Part shown: positions 31,936-41,542 of the stretch, piece after piece | How positions within the stretch are numbered: the first letter of the stretch is position 1 | How the letters are laid out: each line of letters starts with the position of its first letter | Assembly (NCBI GenBank): GCA_018399285.1 | Contig: JAGYOW010000006.1 | Coordinates: 37,535-101,534, forward strand | DNA length: 64,000 nucleotides | Direction of reading: 5' to 3' | From: Desulfotignum sp. | GTDB taxonomy: Bacteria > Desulfobacterota > Desulfobacteria > Desulfobacterales > Desulfobacteraceae | Notes under the pieces: generated by a model | The model's database searches: none | What the model saw: only the letters and a program-made list of their open reading frames with translations | What the model was told of the DNA's origin: nothing | Position numbers and translations under genes: made by a program

Positions 31936-32981
31936 TCAATGCCACCGGATGTCACAGGAATTGAACGCCAGGGTGACAGGAATGCCCGGCTGAAGATTCA
32001 GCTCAGACGCCTGCCCGGGGGGGATGCCCAGCATAAATGAGATGCCGCCTGCATCGATGGTGGTCATGATGTCTCCGTGCTGTCCGGTTATATACATGGA
32101 TTGCACCTTTCCCCGGATCTGGTTGTCCGGGATACCTTCCTTTTTTTCCGGCCCGAAGATGTGGATATGCTTTCGCTGGATCACCGCGGTTTTTTTTAAA
32201 GACGCCGGTGCCGGGAGCTGAATGACCTGCCCATCATCCAGTTGCCGGGTCCAAACCGGGTCGATGTGGCTGTATGGACCGGGAATGGTAATTTCCTGAC
32301 CTGCGGCAAAAAGAGCGCCATTGTTGATGGACAGCTGGGTGTCGCTGCACGTGAACAGCCAGGGCAGATCATGGCTGGTGATGACCAGGGTGGTGCCCCG
32401 GTTTTGTCGGGCGGCCAGAGATGCCTTGCGGATCAGGGCTGCGCTTCGGGTGTCCACGCTGGCCACGGGTTCATCCAGCACGGCATCGAAATTGACGCCC
32501 CGGATTCCGTTACCAAAATCGCGCCAGGATCTATAAGGGCGCAATCTTTCGGCCAAGTCATCGAATTGAGTGGCCAAACCGTCTGGCTCAACCAGCGGCA
32601 GGCCATCGGGGCCGAGGTTGAACTGAGCCAATCCCGAACTGATCTCTGATGCAGCAGTACCAAGCTTATTGGCAATGCCTTGTACCTCAAGGAGCGTGGT
32701 GGAAGCCTGCAGAAAGTCCTGCATGCTGGCCAGCCCCACTTCCCGTGAGCGCATGATGTTGAAGGATACAGATACTGGGGTGTGCCGTTGAACCACATGG
32801 CCTGAGGACGGGCGCATGGCAAAAGCCAGAATCTTGAGCAGGGTGCTTTTCCGGATCCGTTGGGGCCCATTGAGCCAAGTGGCCCCTTTGGAAATTTCCA
32901 GGTGGGCAATATCAGCACCTGCTTGTCTCCGTAAAAATGAGTCACGTTGTCCAGACGGTATGCGGGTGGCGTGAAAGTCAT
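31936..32981 (-). pseudogene. TupC-like (tungstate-type) ABC ATPase, frameshifted with atypical central segment
   Basis: GPNGSGK Walker A in one frame; LDEPVASVDTRSAALIRKASLAARQNRGTTLVITSHDLPWLF in another; TOBE-like C-terminus; no LSGGQ-type signature visible. Confidence 0.7.
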
Positions 32982-33667
32982 TGTTTCCTTAGAAAAGACA
33001 GACAGATATTAACACACAGAGCAATGGCCATGAGAACGATTCCCAAAGCGATCCCGTCGGCAAACTGACCTTTGTTGGTTTCCAGGGCAATGGCCGTGGT
33101 CATGGTGCGGGTATGGTATTTGATATTGCCCCCCACCATCATGGCAATGCCCACTTCCGTGAGAACCCGGCCAAAAGCAGTGACCACCCCGGCCAGGATT
33201 CCGTAGCGCACTTCCCACAGACAGGTGCGTAATATATGGTGCCTGCCAGCGCCCAGGGAAACCAGGGTCAATTTCAGATCCGGATCAATGTTTTCCACGG
33301 TGGCGGCGGTGATGGCGATGACAATGGGCAGGGCCAGCACGGTCAGACCCATGGCAATGCCGGTGAGGGTGAACAGCAGGTGCCATTCTCCTAAAGGCCC
33401 CCGGCTGGAAATCAGGGCATAGACGATCAGGCCGATGCAGACCGTGGGCAGGGCCAGAAGCGTGTCCACCAGAGTTTTGATATGACGCTTGCCGGGAAAA
33501 TCAAAATATCCCAGCACAAATCCCAAAGGCAATCCAATGGTCAGGCTGATGATCATGGCAATGGTGGACACCTTGAGTGTGGCCGTGATGGCGGACGTGG
33601 TGGCCGGATCCAGCTGAATCAGCAGAAAAAACGCCTTGATGAATCCGTCAACAATATAATCCATCAT
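32978..33667 (-). CDS. ABC transporter permease, TupB-like (tungstate-type)
   Basis: 229 aa, LPLGFVLGYFDFPGKRHIKTLVDTLLALPTVCIGLIVY; GRVLTEVGIAMMVGGNIKYHTRTMTTAIALETNKG. Confidence 0.85.
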   Translation of the reverse strand: MMDYIVDGFIKAFFLLIQLDPATTSAITATLKVSTIAMIISLTIGLPLGFVLGYFDFPGKRHIKTLVDTLLALPTVCIGLIVYALISSRGPLGEWHLLFTLTGIAMGLTVLALPIVIAITAATVENIDPDLKLTLVSLGAGRHHILRTCLWEVRYGILAGVVTAFGRVLTEVGIAMMVGGNIKYHTRTMTTAIALETNKGQFADGIALGIVLMAIALCVNICLSFLRKQ

Positions 33668-33737
33668 TCACCAAAATTGTTAAGATGTGATGATATAACA
33701 GAATAATACATGGATCTGAAACCTTTATTCTTTTTTG

Positions 33738-33986
33738 TCAACGGTCTTTTAAAAACAGTTCATGGTATTCATCTTCCGAGATGTGCTGTTTGAGAAATCC
33801 ATGGATGCATTGATAGATTTTTTCCAGATCATCGTCTGACAACCGGGGAACAAACATTTTCATGAACGTGTCTTCGGAAAATTTCTGCAGATAAAACATG
33901 ATGGTCTGCTCATCGGTTTCTCTGTCCATGCCAAAGGCGCCTAACCCCTGGTAGGTGTGTATGAATTCATGGGTGTCTTTTTTCAC
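33738..33986 (-). CDS. Small conserved hypothetical protein
   Basis: 82 aa intact ORF, own upstream region; no family recognised. Confidence 0.6.
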   Translation of the reverse strand: MKKDTHEFIHTYQGLGAFGMDRETDEQTIMFYLQKFSEDTFMKMFVPRLSDDDLEKIYQCIHGFLKQHISEDEYHELFLKDR

Positions 33987-34224
33987 GGGAGCTCCTGAAT
34001 TTTTTTAAATATGCTGATCTTTTTAGCCTGATATGGCGGATGAAGCAAGCCTTGACAAATATATTTCATCTGATTTAATGGTTGGATAACAATGCCCTAA
34101 TACAATTCTAGCAAAAAAAAGATAAAAAAACAAAATCAGCAGAAATATGCATGAACGGTATGCAGGGAGATGGTCTCCCTTTTTTCGGCAGTCTGTGGGT
34201 TTTTATTGTATTCAAGGAGGCAGC

Positions 34225-34872
34225 ATGGCAACCCATTTGCACCGGGCAATGGACAAAATTAAAAAAGAGATTCTCGCATTGGGTGCACTGGTGGAGGACC
34301 GGTTCAGAAAATCCATTCACGCGGTCCGCACCCAGGATCTGGATCTGGCACAATGGGTCATTGATACCGATTATGAAGTGGATGACCGGGAAATCGAAGT
34401 GGAAGAAGAGTGCCTCAAGATTTTGGCCCTGTATCAGCCGGTGGCCACGGATCTGCGGCTGATCGTGGCCGTGATCAAGATCAACAATGACCTGGAACGG
34501 ATTGCCGATTATGCGGGAAATATTGCCCGGCGGTTCATCACCTCGGCGGATGATCCCGGCAAATTCAAATATGATTACACGGCCATGGCGGAACAGGCGG
34601 TCAACATGCTGAAGCTGAGCCTGGATGCGCTGGTGGGCATGGATGTGGCCACGGCCTATCATGTTCTGGAAATGGATGGCGAAGTCAATACCATGCGGGA
34701 CGATGCGTATCAGACCATGAAGGCGGATATCCAGGCCCATCCGAACATGGTGGCGGAAATTATCAATATGTATCTGATTTCCCGTCATATTGAGCGGATC
34801 GGAGACCACACCACCAATATCGCTGAAGAGGTGATCTATCTGATTGAAGGGGATATTGTCCGCCATACCTGA
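34225..34872 (+). CDS. phoU: Phosphate signalling protein PhoU
   Basis: LVEDRFRKSIHAVRTQDLDLAQWVI...DLRLIVAVIKINNDLERIADYAGNIA...SRHIERIGDHTTNIAEEVIYL. Confidence 0.95.
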   Translation: MATHLHRAMDKIKKEILALGALVEDRFRKSIHAVRTQDLDLAQWVIDTDYEVDDREIEVEEECLKILALYQPVATDLRLIVAVIKINNDLERIADYAGNIARRFITSADDPGKFKYDYTAMAEQAVNMLKLSLDALVGMDVATAYHVLEMDGEVNTMRDDAYQTMKADIQAHPNMVAEIINMYLISRHIERIGDHTTNIAEEVIYLIEGDIVRHT

Positions 34873-34920
34873 TACGGATATGGCGTTTGAACAACCGCAT
34901 TGAACAGGAAGAGAAACCAG

Positions 34921-35619
34921 ATGCCCAGGGAAACCATTTTGATTGTCGATGATGAAGAAGATATCATCGAGCTGATTAAATATAATCTGAAAACCGAAGG
35001 ATATGTCATTTTGACAGCCGGCACCGGCGAACAGGCCATTAAGACGGCCAGGCAGTCTTTGCCGGATCTGATCGTTCTGGATCTGATGCTGCCGGGCATT
35101 GACGGCCTGGAAGTCACCCGGTATCTGAAAAAAAATGACCAGACCGCGGGTATTCCCATTGTCATGGTCACAGCCAAAGGCGAAGAATCCGATGTGGTCA
35201 CCGGGCTGGAACTCGGGGCCAATGATTATATTTCCAAACCGTTCAGTCCCCGGGAGCTGGTGGCCCGGATCCGGGCTATTTTGCGGCGCCGGAGAAAAAC
35301 CGGTGACAAGGAGACGGCATCCGGTATCCGTCAGGTGGGAGACATGGTCATCGACCAGGCCCGGCATGTGGTGACCATCCAGGGAGAACCCGTGGACCTG
35401 ACCCTGTCTGAGTTTGAACTGCTGTCTTTTCTGGCGGACAAAAAAGGGTGGGTATTCACCCGGGGCCAGATCATGGATGCCATTCATGGGGAAAATTATG
35501 CGGTAACGGAACGGAGCATCGATGTCATCATTGTGGGACTGCGCAAAAAATTGAAATCCCATGCCGATCTTATAGAAACTGTCCGGGGGGTTGGATACCG
35601 GTTCAAAGAATCATTATGA
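34921..35619 (+). CDS. phoB: PhoB-type response regulator (OmpR family)
   Basis: TILIVDDEEDIIELIKYNLKTEGY...; winged-helix output TERSIDVIIVGLRKKL. Confidence 0.92.
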   Translation: MPRETILIVDDEEDIIELIKYNLKTEGYVILTAGTGEQAIKTARQSLPDLIVLDLMLPGIDGLEVTRYLKKNDQTAGIPIVMVTAKGEESDVVTGLELGANDYISKPFSPRELVARIRAILRRRRKTGDKETASGIRQVGDMVIDQARHVVTIQGEPVDLTLSEFELLSFLADKKGWVFTRGQIMDAIHGENYAVTERSIDVIIVGLRKKLKSHADLIETVRGVGYRFKESL

Positions 35620-37394
35620 AAAAACAAAAACTGATCTGGCAGATATTTCCATTATTTCTGATCATCATCATCATTTCTCTGTCTCTGGAAGCCTGGTATT
35701 TCAACCGCCATTCCCGGCAGTTTTTTCTGGACAACACGGAAAAAGAACTCATTGTCCGGGCACAGCTGATTGAATTCAAGATTACTGAAATTTTGTCCGG
35801 AAAGCCGGTACAGGATCAAAAACTCAATGCCTTATGTAAAGAGATCGGTGCATCCATTCAGACCCGGGTGACCGTTGTCGACCCGTCAGGCGAGGTGATG
35901 GCAGATTCGTTAGCCCGCACAGCCACCATGGAAAATCATAAAAACCGGCCGGAAATTCAAACCGCACTCACCGGTGAAAAAGGCGTATCAATCCGGTACA
36001 GCCGGACACTGGATCAGAACATGATGTATATTGCGTTGCCTGTGGAAGCAAACACCGGAATCGTGGCCGTGATTCGAACCGCAATTCCCCTGACCGCCAT
36101 TGAAAAAAATATCCGGTCCACCCGGAACAAGGTATTTGGTTTTCTGATACTCACGGTCATTGCTGCTGCCGGTGTTTCCTGGTATGTGACCCGGAAAATC
36201 ATTCACCCTCTGGAAGAGATCAAAAAAGGGGCTCAGGCTTTTGCCAGGGGTGACCTTTCCAATCGGCTGGCGGTGCCGGATACGGAAGAACTGTCGGAGC
36301 TGGCCCGATCCATGAACCAGATGGCGGAGAATCTGACCAACCGGATCCAGGATGCTTTGAACCGGCAGCGGGAACTCGAGGCCGTGCATGCCAGTATGCA
36401 GGAAGGGGTGATTGCCATTGACAACCATGAGAAAATTATCACCATCAATGATGCAGCGGCCCGGATTTTCAATTTTCCCGCCCATGCGCTGAAAAACAAA
36501 AATGTGCTGGAAGTGGCCAGAAATTATGAACTTCAAAGCTTTATCCGCACGGCCCTTTCAACCCATGAACCTGTGGAAGATGATATCCTGATTCATCAGG
36601 ATAAAGACCATATCCTCAATATTCATTCCAGCGCGTTATGGGACAGTCAGAATCATCGCATGGGAACGCTGATCATTTTTCATGACATCACCCGCATCCG
36701 GCGCCTGGAAAAGATGCACAAGGATTTTGCCGCCAATGTGTCCCATGAACTCAAAACCCCGTTGACCACCCTCAAGGGGTTTATCGAGACCCTTCAGGAA
36801 ATGCCGGACAGTTCTTCCGAGGACCGGTCCGGGTTTTTGAAAATTCTGGAAAAAAATGTCAACCGGATGATTGAACTGATCAATGATCTGTTGTCCTTAT
36901 CCCGTCTGGAGCGACTGGAAGGCACAGGGGTCCGGTTTGCCGACAATCAGTTGTCCGCCCTGATTCAAGGGGCGGTGGCGGCCTGTGAGCCATTGGCGGA
37001 AAAAAAACAGATCCAGATTCAAATCACTTGTCCCCAAGATCTGACAGTCCGGGTGGATCCGGTTCTGATGGAACAGGCCATTGTCAACCTGGTGGAAAAT
37101 GCCGTGAAATACAGTCTTAAAAATTCTCAGGTGGATATCTGTGCCCGCAGCACAGGCAAGGATATCCAGATTGATGTCAGAGATGCCGGCCCCGGGATTG
37201 CCAAAGAGCATCTGCCCAAGATCTTCAACCGGTTCTACCGGGTGGACAGAGGCCGGAGCCGTCAGGAAGGGGGGACGGGGCTGGGTCTGGCCATTGTGAA
37301 GCACATCATCCAGTACCACAATGGTCAGATCACGGTATCATCTGTGAAAGGCAAAGGCACTGTCTTTCATATCCGGTTGCCGTCTCAGGCATAG
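35616..37394 (+). CDS. phoR: PhoR-type sensor histidine kinase (HAMP-PAS-HisKA-HATPase)
   Basis: FAANVSHELKTPLTTLKGFIETL; GGTGLGLAIVKHIIQYHNGQI; start at MKKQKLIWQIF preferred. Confidence 0.92.
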   Translation: MKKQKLIWQIFPLFLIIIIISLSLEAWYFNRHSRQFFLDNTEKELIVRAQLIEFKITEILSGKPVQDQKLNALCKEIGASIQTRVTVVDPSGEVMADSLARTATMENHKNRPEIQTALTGEKGVSIRYSRTLDQNMMYIALPVEANTGIVAVIRTAIPLTAIEKNIRSTRNKVFGFLILTVIAAAGVSWYVTRKIIHPLEEIKKGAQAFARGDLSNRLAVPDTEELSELARSMNQMAENLTNRIQDALNRQRELEAVHASMQEGVIAIDNHEKIITINDAAARIFNFPAHALKNKNVLEVARNYELQSFIRTALSTHEPVEDDILIHQDKDHILNIHSSALWDSQNHRMGTLIIFHDITRIRRLEKMHKDFAANVSHELKTPLTTLKGFIETLQEMPDSSSEDRSGFLKILEKNVNRMIELINDLLSLSRLERLEGTGVRFADNQLSALIQGAVAACEPLAEKKQIQIQITCPQDLTVRVDPVLMEQAIVNLVENAVKYSLKNSQVDICARSTGKDIQIDVRDAGPGIAKEHLPKIFNRFYRVDRGRSRQEGGTGLGLAIVKHIIQYHNGQITVSSVKGKGTVFHIRLPSQA

Positions 37395-38224
37395 AACATG
37401 GCTGCATTGTCGCCTAAAACGGCCTGCTTCTCTTCTTTTGTCAGGCCGGAGGCATCCAGATCCCGGTAATAACGGTCCGGGGGAAGCAGCGGGAAATCAG
37501 TGCCCAACAGCACTTTGTCCCCGACCCCGGCCTGGACAGCCATGTCATAGACCGCCGGGTCATACAGAAACGGAGAGGCAGCCGTGTCGTACCAGACATT
37601 TTTCAGGGTTTGCTTGAGCTGTTTTTTCATGATGTGGTAAAAAAAGATGCCGCCCCCCCAGTGGGCCAGAATGATCCGGTTGTCAGGAAACGAGGCTGCC
37701 AGTTTCTGAATCTGTTCCAGGGTCACCGGTGTTTTTCCGGGATAGGCATGGCCCACCGGCTCGTTGGTGTGGATCATGCACGGCAGGTTGCCTTTTTCCC
37801 GCAGTACCGCCATGATATCGGTCAGCTTTTCCAGAGCACTGTCGTCGATACCCGACAGGTAAAACGCCAGTTCCCCCACACCGGACAATCCGGCATCAAT
37901 GCACCGCAGTGCTTCATTTGCCGCTCCCTGCCAGGCCGCATCAAAACAGGCCAGACCCCGGAGCCGGTCCGGCCATCGGTTGACACAATCGATAATATAG
38001 TCATTGTTTTTTTTTGTATAGTCCGGGTTCCGCCAGGGAAATCCGCAGGCGCAGGCAATATCCACGCCATGAACGTCCATGGCTTCAATCAGCTCATCTC
38101 CTTTGGCCATCAGGGCTTTGGGGTTTTTGTACAGCAGGGTGAATTCCGGTTCATGGGCAAAAAGCGCGGATCGATCCGCTATAAACGATTCCGGAAACAG
38201 ATGGGTATGGGTATCAATGATCAT
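37385..38224 (-). CDS. Amidohydrolase family protein
   Basis: MIIDTHTHLFPESF... ILAHWGGGIFFY... VLLGTDFPLLPPDRYYRDL. Confidence 0.85.
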   Translation of the reverse strand: MIIDTHTHLFPESFIADRSALFAHEPEFTLLYKNPKALMAKGDELIEAMDVHGVDIACACGFPWRNPDYTKKNNDYIIDCVNRWPDRLRGLACFDAAWQGAANEALRCIDAGLSGVGELAFYLSGIDDSALEKLTDIMAVLREKGNLPCMIHTNEPVGHAYPGKTPVTLEQIQKLAASFPDNRIILAHWGGGIFFYHIMKKQLKQTLKNVWYDTAASPFLYDPAVYDMAVQAGVGDKVLLGTDFPLLPPDRYYRDLDASGLTKEEKQAVLGDNAAMFYA

Positions 38225-38316
38225 GGTCGTTCCTTCATGAATTGTTGTTGAAAAAAAACTGGTGTCAATATATAGTATCTGATTTACACAGACAAGGGGT
38301 GAATCCTGGGGACGAG

Positions 38317-38968
38317 ATGAAATATTATCCGATTTTTCTCAATGTCAAAGACCGGCCGTGCCTGGTGGCGGGCGGCGGTCAAGTCGGGGCCAGAAAAGCA
38401 AAAACCCTTGGATCGGCCGGGGCGTGGGTCACTGTGGTGTCCCCTGAATTTTGTGATCACCTGGCTGAAATGCCCGGGATTCGAAAAATTCAACGATGTT
38501 TTGATCCCAAAGACCTTGACCAGATTTTTCTGGTATTTGCCGCCACCGGGGATACAGCGGTGAACCGGCAAATTCAGAACCTTGCCAGGAAAGCCCGGGT
38601 ATTGTGCAACAGTGCGGATGCCCCGGATCAGGGTGATTTTATTCTGCCGGCGGTCATGAACCGGGGAGATTTGATTTGTGCGGTCTCCACATGCGGGGCC
38701 AGCCCGGCTTTGGCCAGAAAAATCCGCATGGATCTGGACCAGGCCTATGGCCCGGAATATGCCACATTCCTGGTTCTCATGAAAGCGGTCCGGGAGAAAC
38801 TGCTTGGCTCATCAGGCCATGATCCGATGGCCCATAAGCATATTTTCAGAACCATGATGAAAAAACCTGCCGGGTCTGGTGGCGGCAAATGACATGGCAG
38901 CCATCGATGCGGTGCTGCATGAACTGCTTGGCAGCCAATTTAATGTGAAAGAGTTGATACCTCAATAA
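38317..38968 (+). CDS. Precorrin-2 dehydrogenase / siroheme synthase N-terminal domain (frameshift near C-terminus)
   Basis: YYPIFLNVKDRPCLVAGGGQVGARKAKTLGSAGAWVTVVSPEF; ICAVSTCGASPALARKIR. Confidence 0.88.
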
Positions 38969-38980
38969 TCGGGAGCTGTT

Positions 38981-39802
38981 TATGGGCGTGCAAACAGGAA
39001 ATACGTTGCTGCAGATAGCGTTTCTGCTTTATGTGTCAAGCCTGGCCGGGTATCTGGTTTTCTGGTCCGTCAAAAGATCAGTTCAGAAGATATCTTTTAC
39101 CTGATTGCCATGGGCGTCGGGGTCCATTTTGCGGAATGCTGACCCTGGGTGGTGACAATCAAAGGCCTGCCCGTCCAGAACCTGGTCCAGAGCCTTTCCA
39201 TGGCGGCCCTGGCCCTGGGCGCCATGTTTTTATATGTGCAATATAAATTCAATCTGAAAATGCTCGGGTTGTTTTGCGGCCCTGATTTTATCGATCACCA
39301 TGCTGGCGGCCCTGGTTTTACCCGATACCCAGGCCCCCAACGATGCTTTCAAAGGTATGGTTCTATTGTCACATTCTTTGATTTTTGCGGGTGATGCCGC
39401 TTTGGGACTGGCCTGCGGTGCCGGCATCCTGTACTTGCTCCAGGAAAAAGGGATCAAGGCCAGAAATCCGGTTTTTTTTCAAGCGTCTGCCCTCCTGGAC
39501 TTTCTGGATGATGTCAGCCATGCCTGTATTACCACAGGATTTTTTCTGCTGACCCTGGGACTGGTCACCGGATTTGTGTACGCCAAAGTGTTGTGGGGCC
39601 GGTTCTGGGCTGGGATTTCAAGGAGGTCTTTTCCATGGGGGCCTGGCTTGTCTATGCCGTGCTGCTCCATCTGCGGCTTTATGCGGGTTGGCGGGGAAGA
39701 AAATCCGCCATCATGACCATTGTGGGATTCGGCATCATCGTTTTCACCTTTCTGGGCGTCAATTTATTTCTGGGCGGGCATCACCAGGAATTTACCAAAT
39801 AG
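38981..39802 (+). pseudogene. CcsA/HemX-type cytochrome c assembly protein, frameshifted
   Basis: Frame-hopped ...LPDTQAPNDAFKGMVLLSHSLIFAGDAALGLACGAGILYLLQEKGI...FSMGAWLVYAVLLHLRLYAGWRGRKSA. Confidence 0.8.
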
Positions 39803-39812
39803 CGGGAAACCC

Positions 39813-41090
39813 ATGCCAAATATCATACTCATCGGTATCAACCATAAAACAGCGCCAGTGGCGCTCCGGGAAAAACTTTCTTTTTCAAAAGAGGAAACCC
39901 TGGCTGCTCTGGAAACCCTGAAGCAGCATCCGGGTATCAAGGAGGTCTTGATTTTTTCCACGTGCAACCGCACGGAAATTTTATATGTGGCCTCCCGAAG
40001 CGGCACTGTGGATGCCTTGATCACCTTTCTTGCCGGGTGTAAACAGATTTCACCGTCTGAATTTGTGCCGGCGTTATACATCCTTCGCAAGGAAGAAGCG
40101 GTCCGGCATCTGTTTCGTGTGGCAGCCAGCCTGGATTCCATGATGGTGGGAGAACCCCAGATTTTAGGTCAGATCAAACAGGCCTATCGAACCGCAGTGA
40201 AAGCCGGCACGTCAAAAGTGCTGCTCAACCGGATGATGCACAAATCGTTTTCCGTTGCCAAAAAGGTCCGCAAGGAAACCGGGATCGGAGACAGTGCCGT
40301 ATCCATCAGCTATGCAGCCATTGAGCTGGCCAATAAAATTTTCAGCGATCTGTCTACCAAAACTGTAATGCTCTTAGGGGCCGGAGAGATGGCGGAGCTG
40401 GCAGTGGAACATTTGATTTCCCATAATGTGGGACAGATCCGGGTATCCAACCGGACATTTGAAAATGCCGTCTCCCTGGCCGAACGGTTCAAAGGCCGGG
40501 CCTTAGGATTTGAAGAACGGGTGGATGCGTTGACCGAAGTGGATATCATCATCTCTTCCACCGGGGCTGCCGACTATGTGATCACTGCGGATCAGGTCAA
40601 AAAAGCCATGAAAAAGCGAAAATACCGGACTCTGTTTTTTATCGATATTGCCGTGCCCAGAGACATTGATCCAAAGATCAATCAATTGTCCAATGTGTAT
40701 GTGTATGACATCGATGATCTCAAAACGGTTGTGGCCACCAATATCCAGCAGCGGGAACAGGAAACCGTGAAAGCGGAGCGGTTTGTGTCCGAGGCGGTGA
40801 TCAAGTTCAGGCAATGGCTGGACAGCCTGGCCATCGTGCCGACCATCAAGGCGCTCAACGATAAAATGACGGCCATCGTGGAAATGGAATGTGACAAAAC
40901 CCTGTCTCATTTACCCCATCTGGCCGAACCGGACAAAGATGCCATTCGCCGGATGACTCAGGCCATTGCAACCCGGGCGATTCACGATCCCATCATGTTT
41001 TTGAAACACACGGGCGGTCATCGGGACGATTCATTGTATCTGAATGTGGCCAGGCAGCTGTTCAACCTGGATATGCTGGAAAATCAATAA
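39813..41090 (+). CDS. hemA: Glutamyl-tRNA reductase
   Basis: IILIGINHKTAPVALREKLSF; STCNRTEILYV; GEPQILGQIKQAY. Confidence 0.96.
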   Translation: MPNIILIGINHKTAPVALREKLSFSKEETLAALETLKQHPGIKEVLIFSTCNRTEILYVASRSGTVDALITFLAGCKQISPSEFVPALYILRKEEAVRHLFRVAASLDSMMVGEPQILGQIKQAYRTAVKAGTSKVLLNRMMHKSFSVAKKVRKETGIGDSAVSISYAAIELANKIFSDLSTKTVMLLGAGEMAELAVEHLISHNVGQIRVSNRTFENAVSLAERFKGRALGFEERVDALTEVDIIISSTGAADYVITADQVKKAMKKRKYRTLFFIDIAVPRDIDPKINQLSNVYVYDIDDLKTVVATNIQQREQETVKAERFVSEAVIKFRQWLDSLAIVPTIKALNDKMTAIVEMECDKTLSHLPHLAEPDKDAIRRMTQAIATRAIHDPIMFLKHTGGHRDDSLYLNVARQLFNLDMLENQ

Positions 41091-41173
41091 AATCTTTACA
41101 AGTGAGTGAGGCCTGATATAATACGCAATTTAAAGTTTCTGGACCTTTGACCTTTAATTGAAGGATGAACACC

Positions 41174-41536
41174 ATGAAAAAAGAAGATCTGGAATATTTC
41201 CATACCCTGCTGACCGAGCGGCTCAATGAACTGCTGAAACATGCAGACAGCACTGTGACCGGTATGACCCAACCCAAGGAAAATTTTGCCGATCCCACGG
41301 ATCGGGCCTCCCATGAAGCGGAAAGAAGCTTTGAGCTTCGGATCCGTGACCGGGAACATAAATTGATCAAAAAAATCAAAAAAGCTTTGGATCGGATTGA
41401 TAACGGGACTTTCGGACGGTGCGAAACCTGTGAGGAAGAGATCTCCATTGAGCGGTTAAAAGCCCGGCCGGTTACCACCCAGTGTATTGAATGCAAAACC
41501 CGGGAAGAGGACATGGAAAACGCCTTAGGGCTTTGA
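41174..41536 (+). CDS. dksA: RNA polymerase-binding protein DksA
   Basis: FADPTDRASHEAERSFELRIRDRE; zinc finger CETCEEEI...CIEC. Confidence 0.95.
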   Translation: MKKEDLEYFHTLLTERLNELLKHADSTVTGMTQPKENFADPTDRASHEAERSFELRIRDREHKLIKKIKKALDRIDNGTFGRCETCEEEISIERLKARPVTTQCIECKTREEDMENALGL

Positions 41537-41542
41537 CCGATA

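Noticed and set aside
34108-35562. 484-aa minus ORF opposite phoU/phoB
   Set aside because: Antisense to two well-recognised genes; composition typical of shadow ORF.
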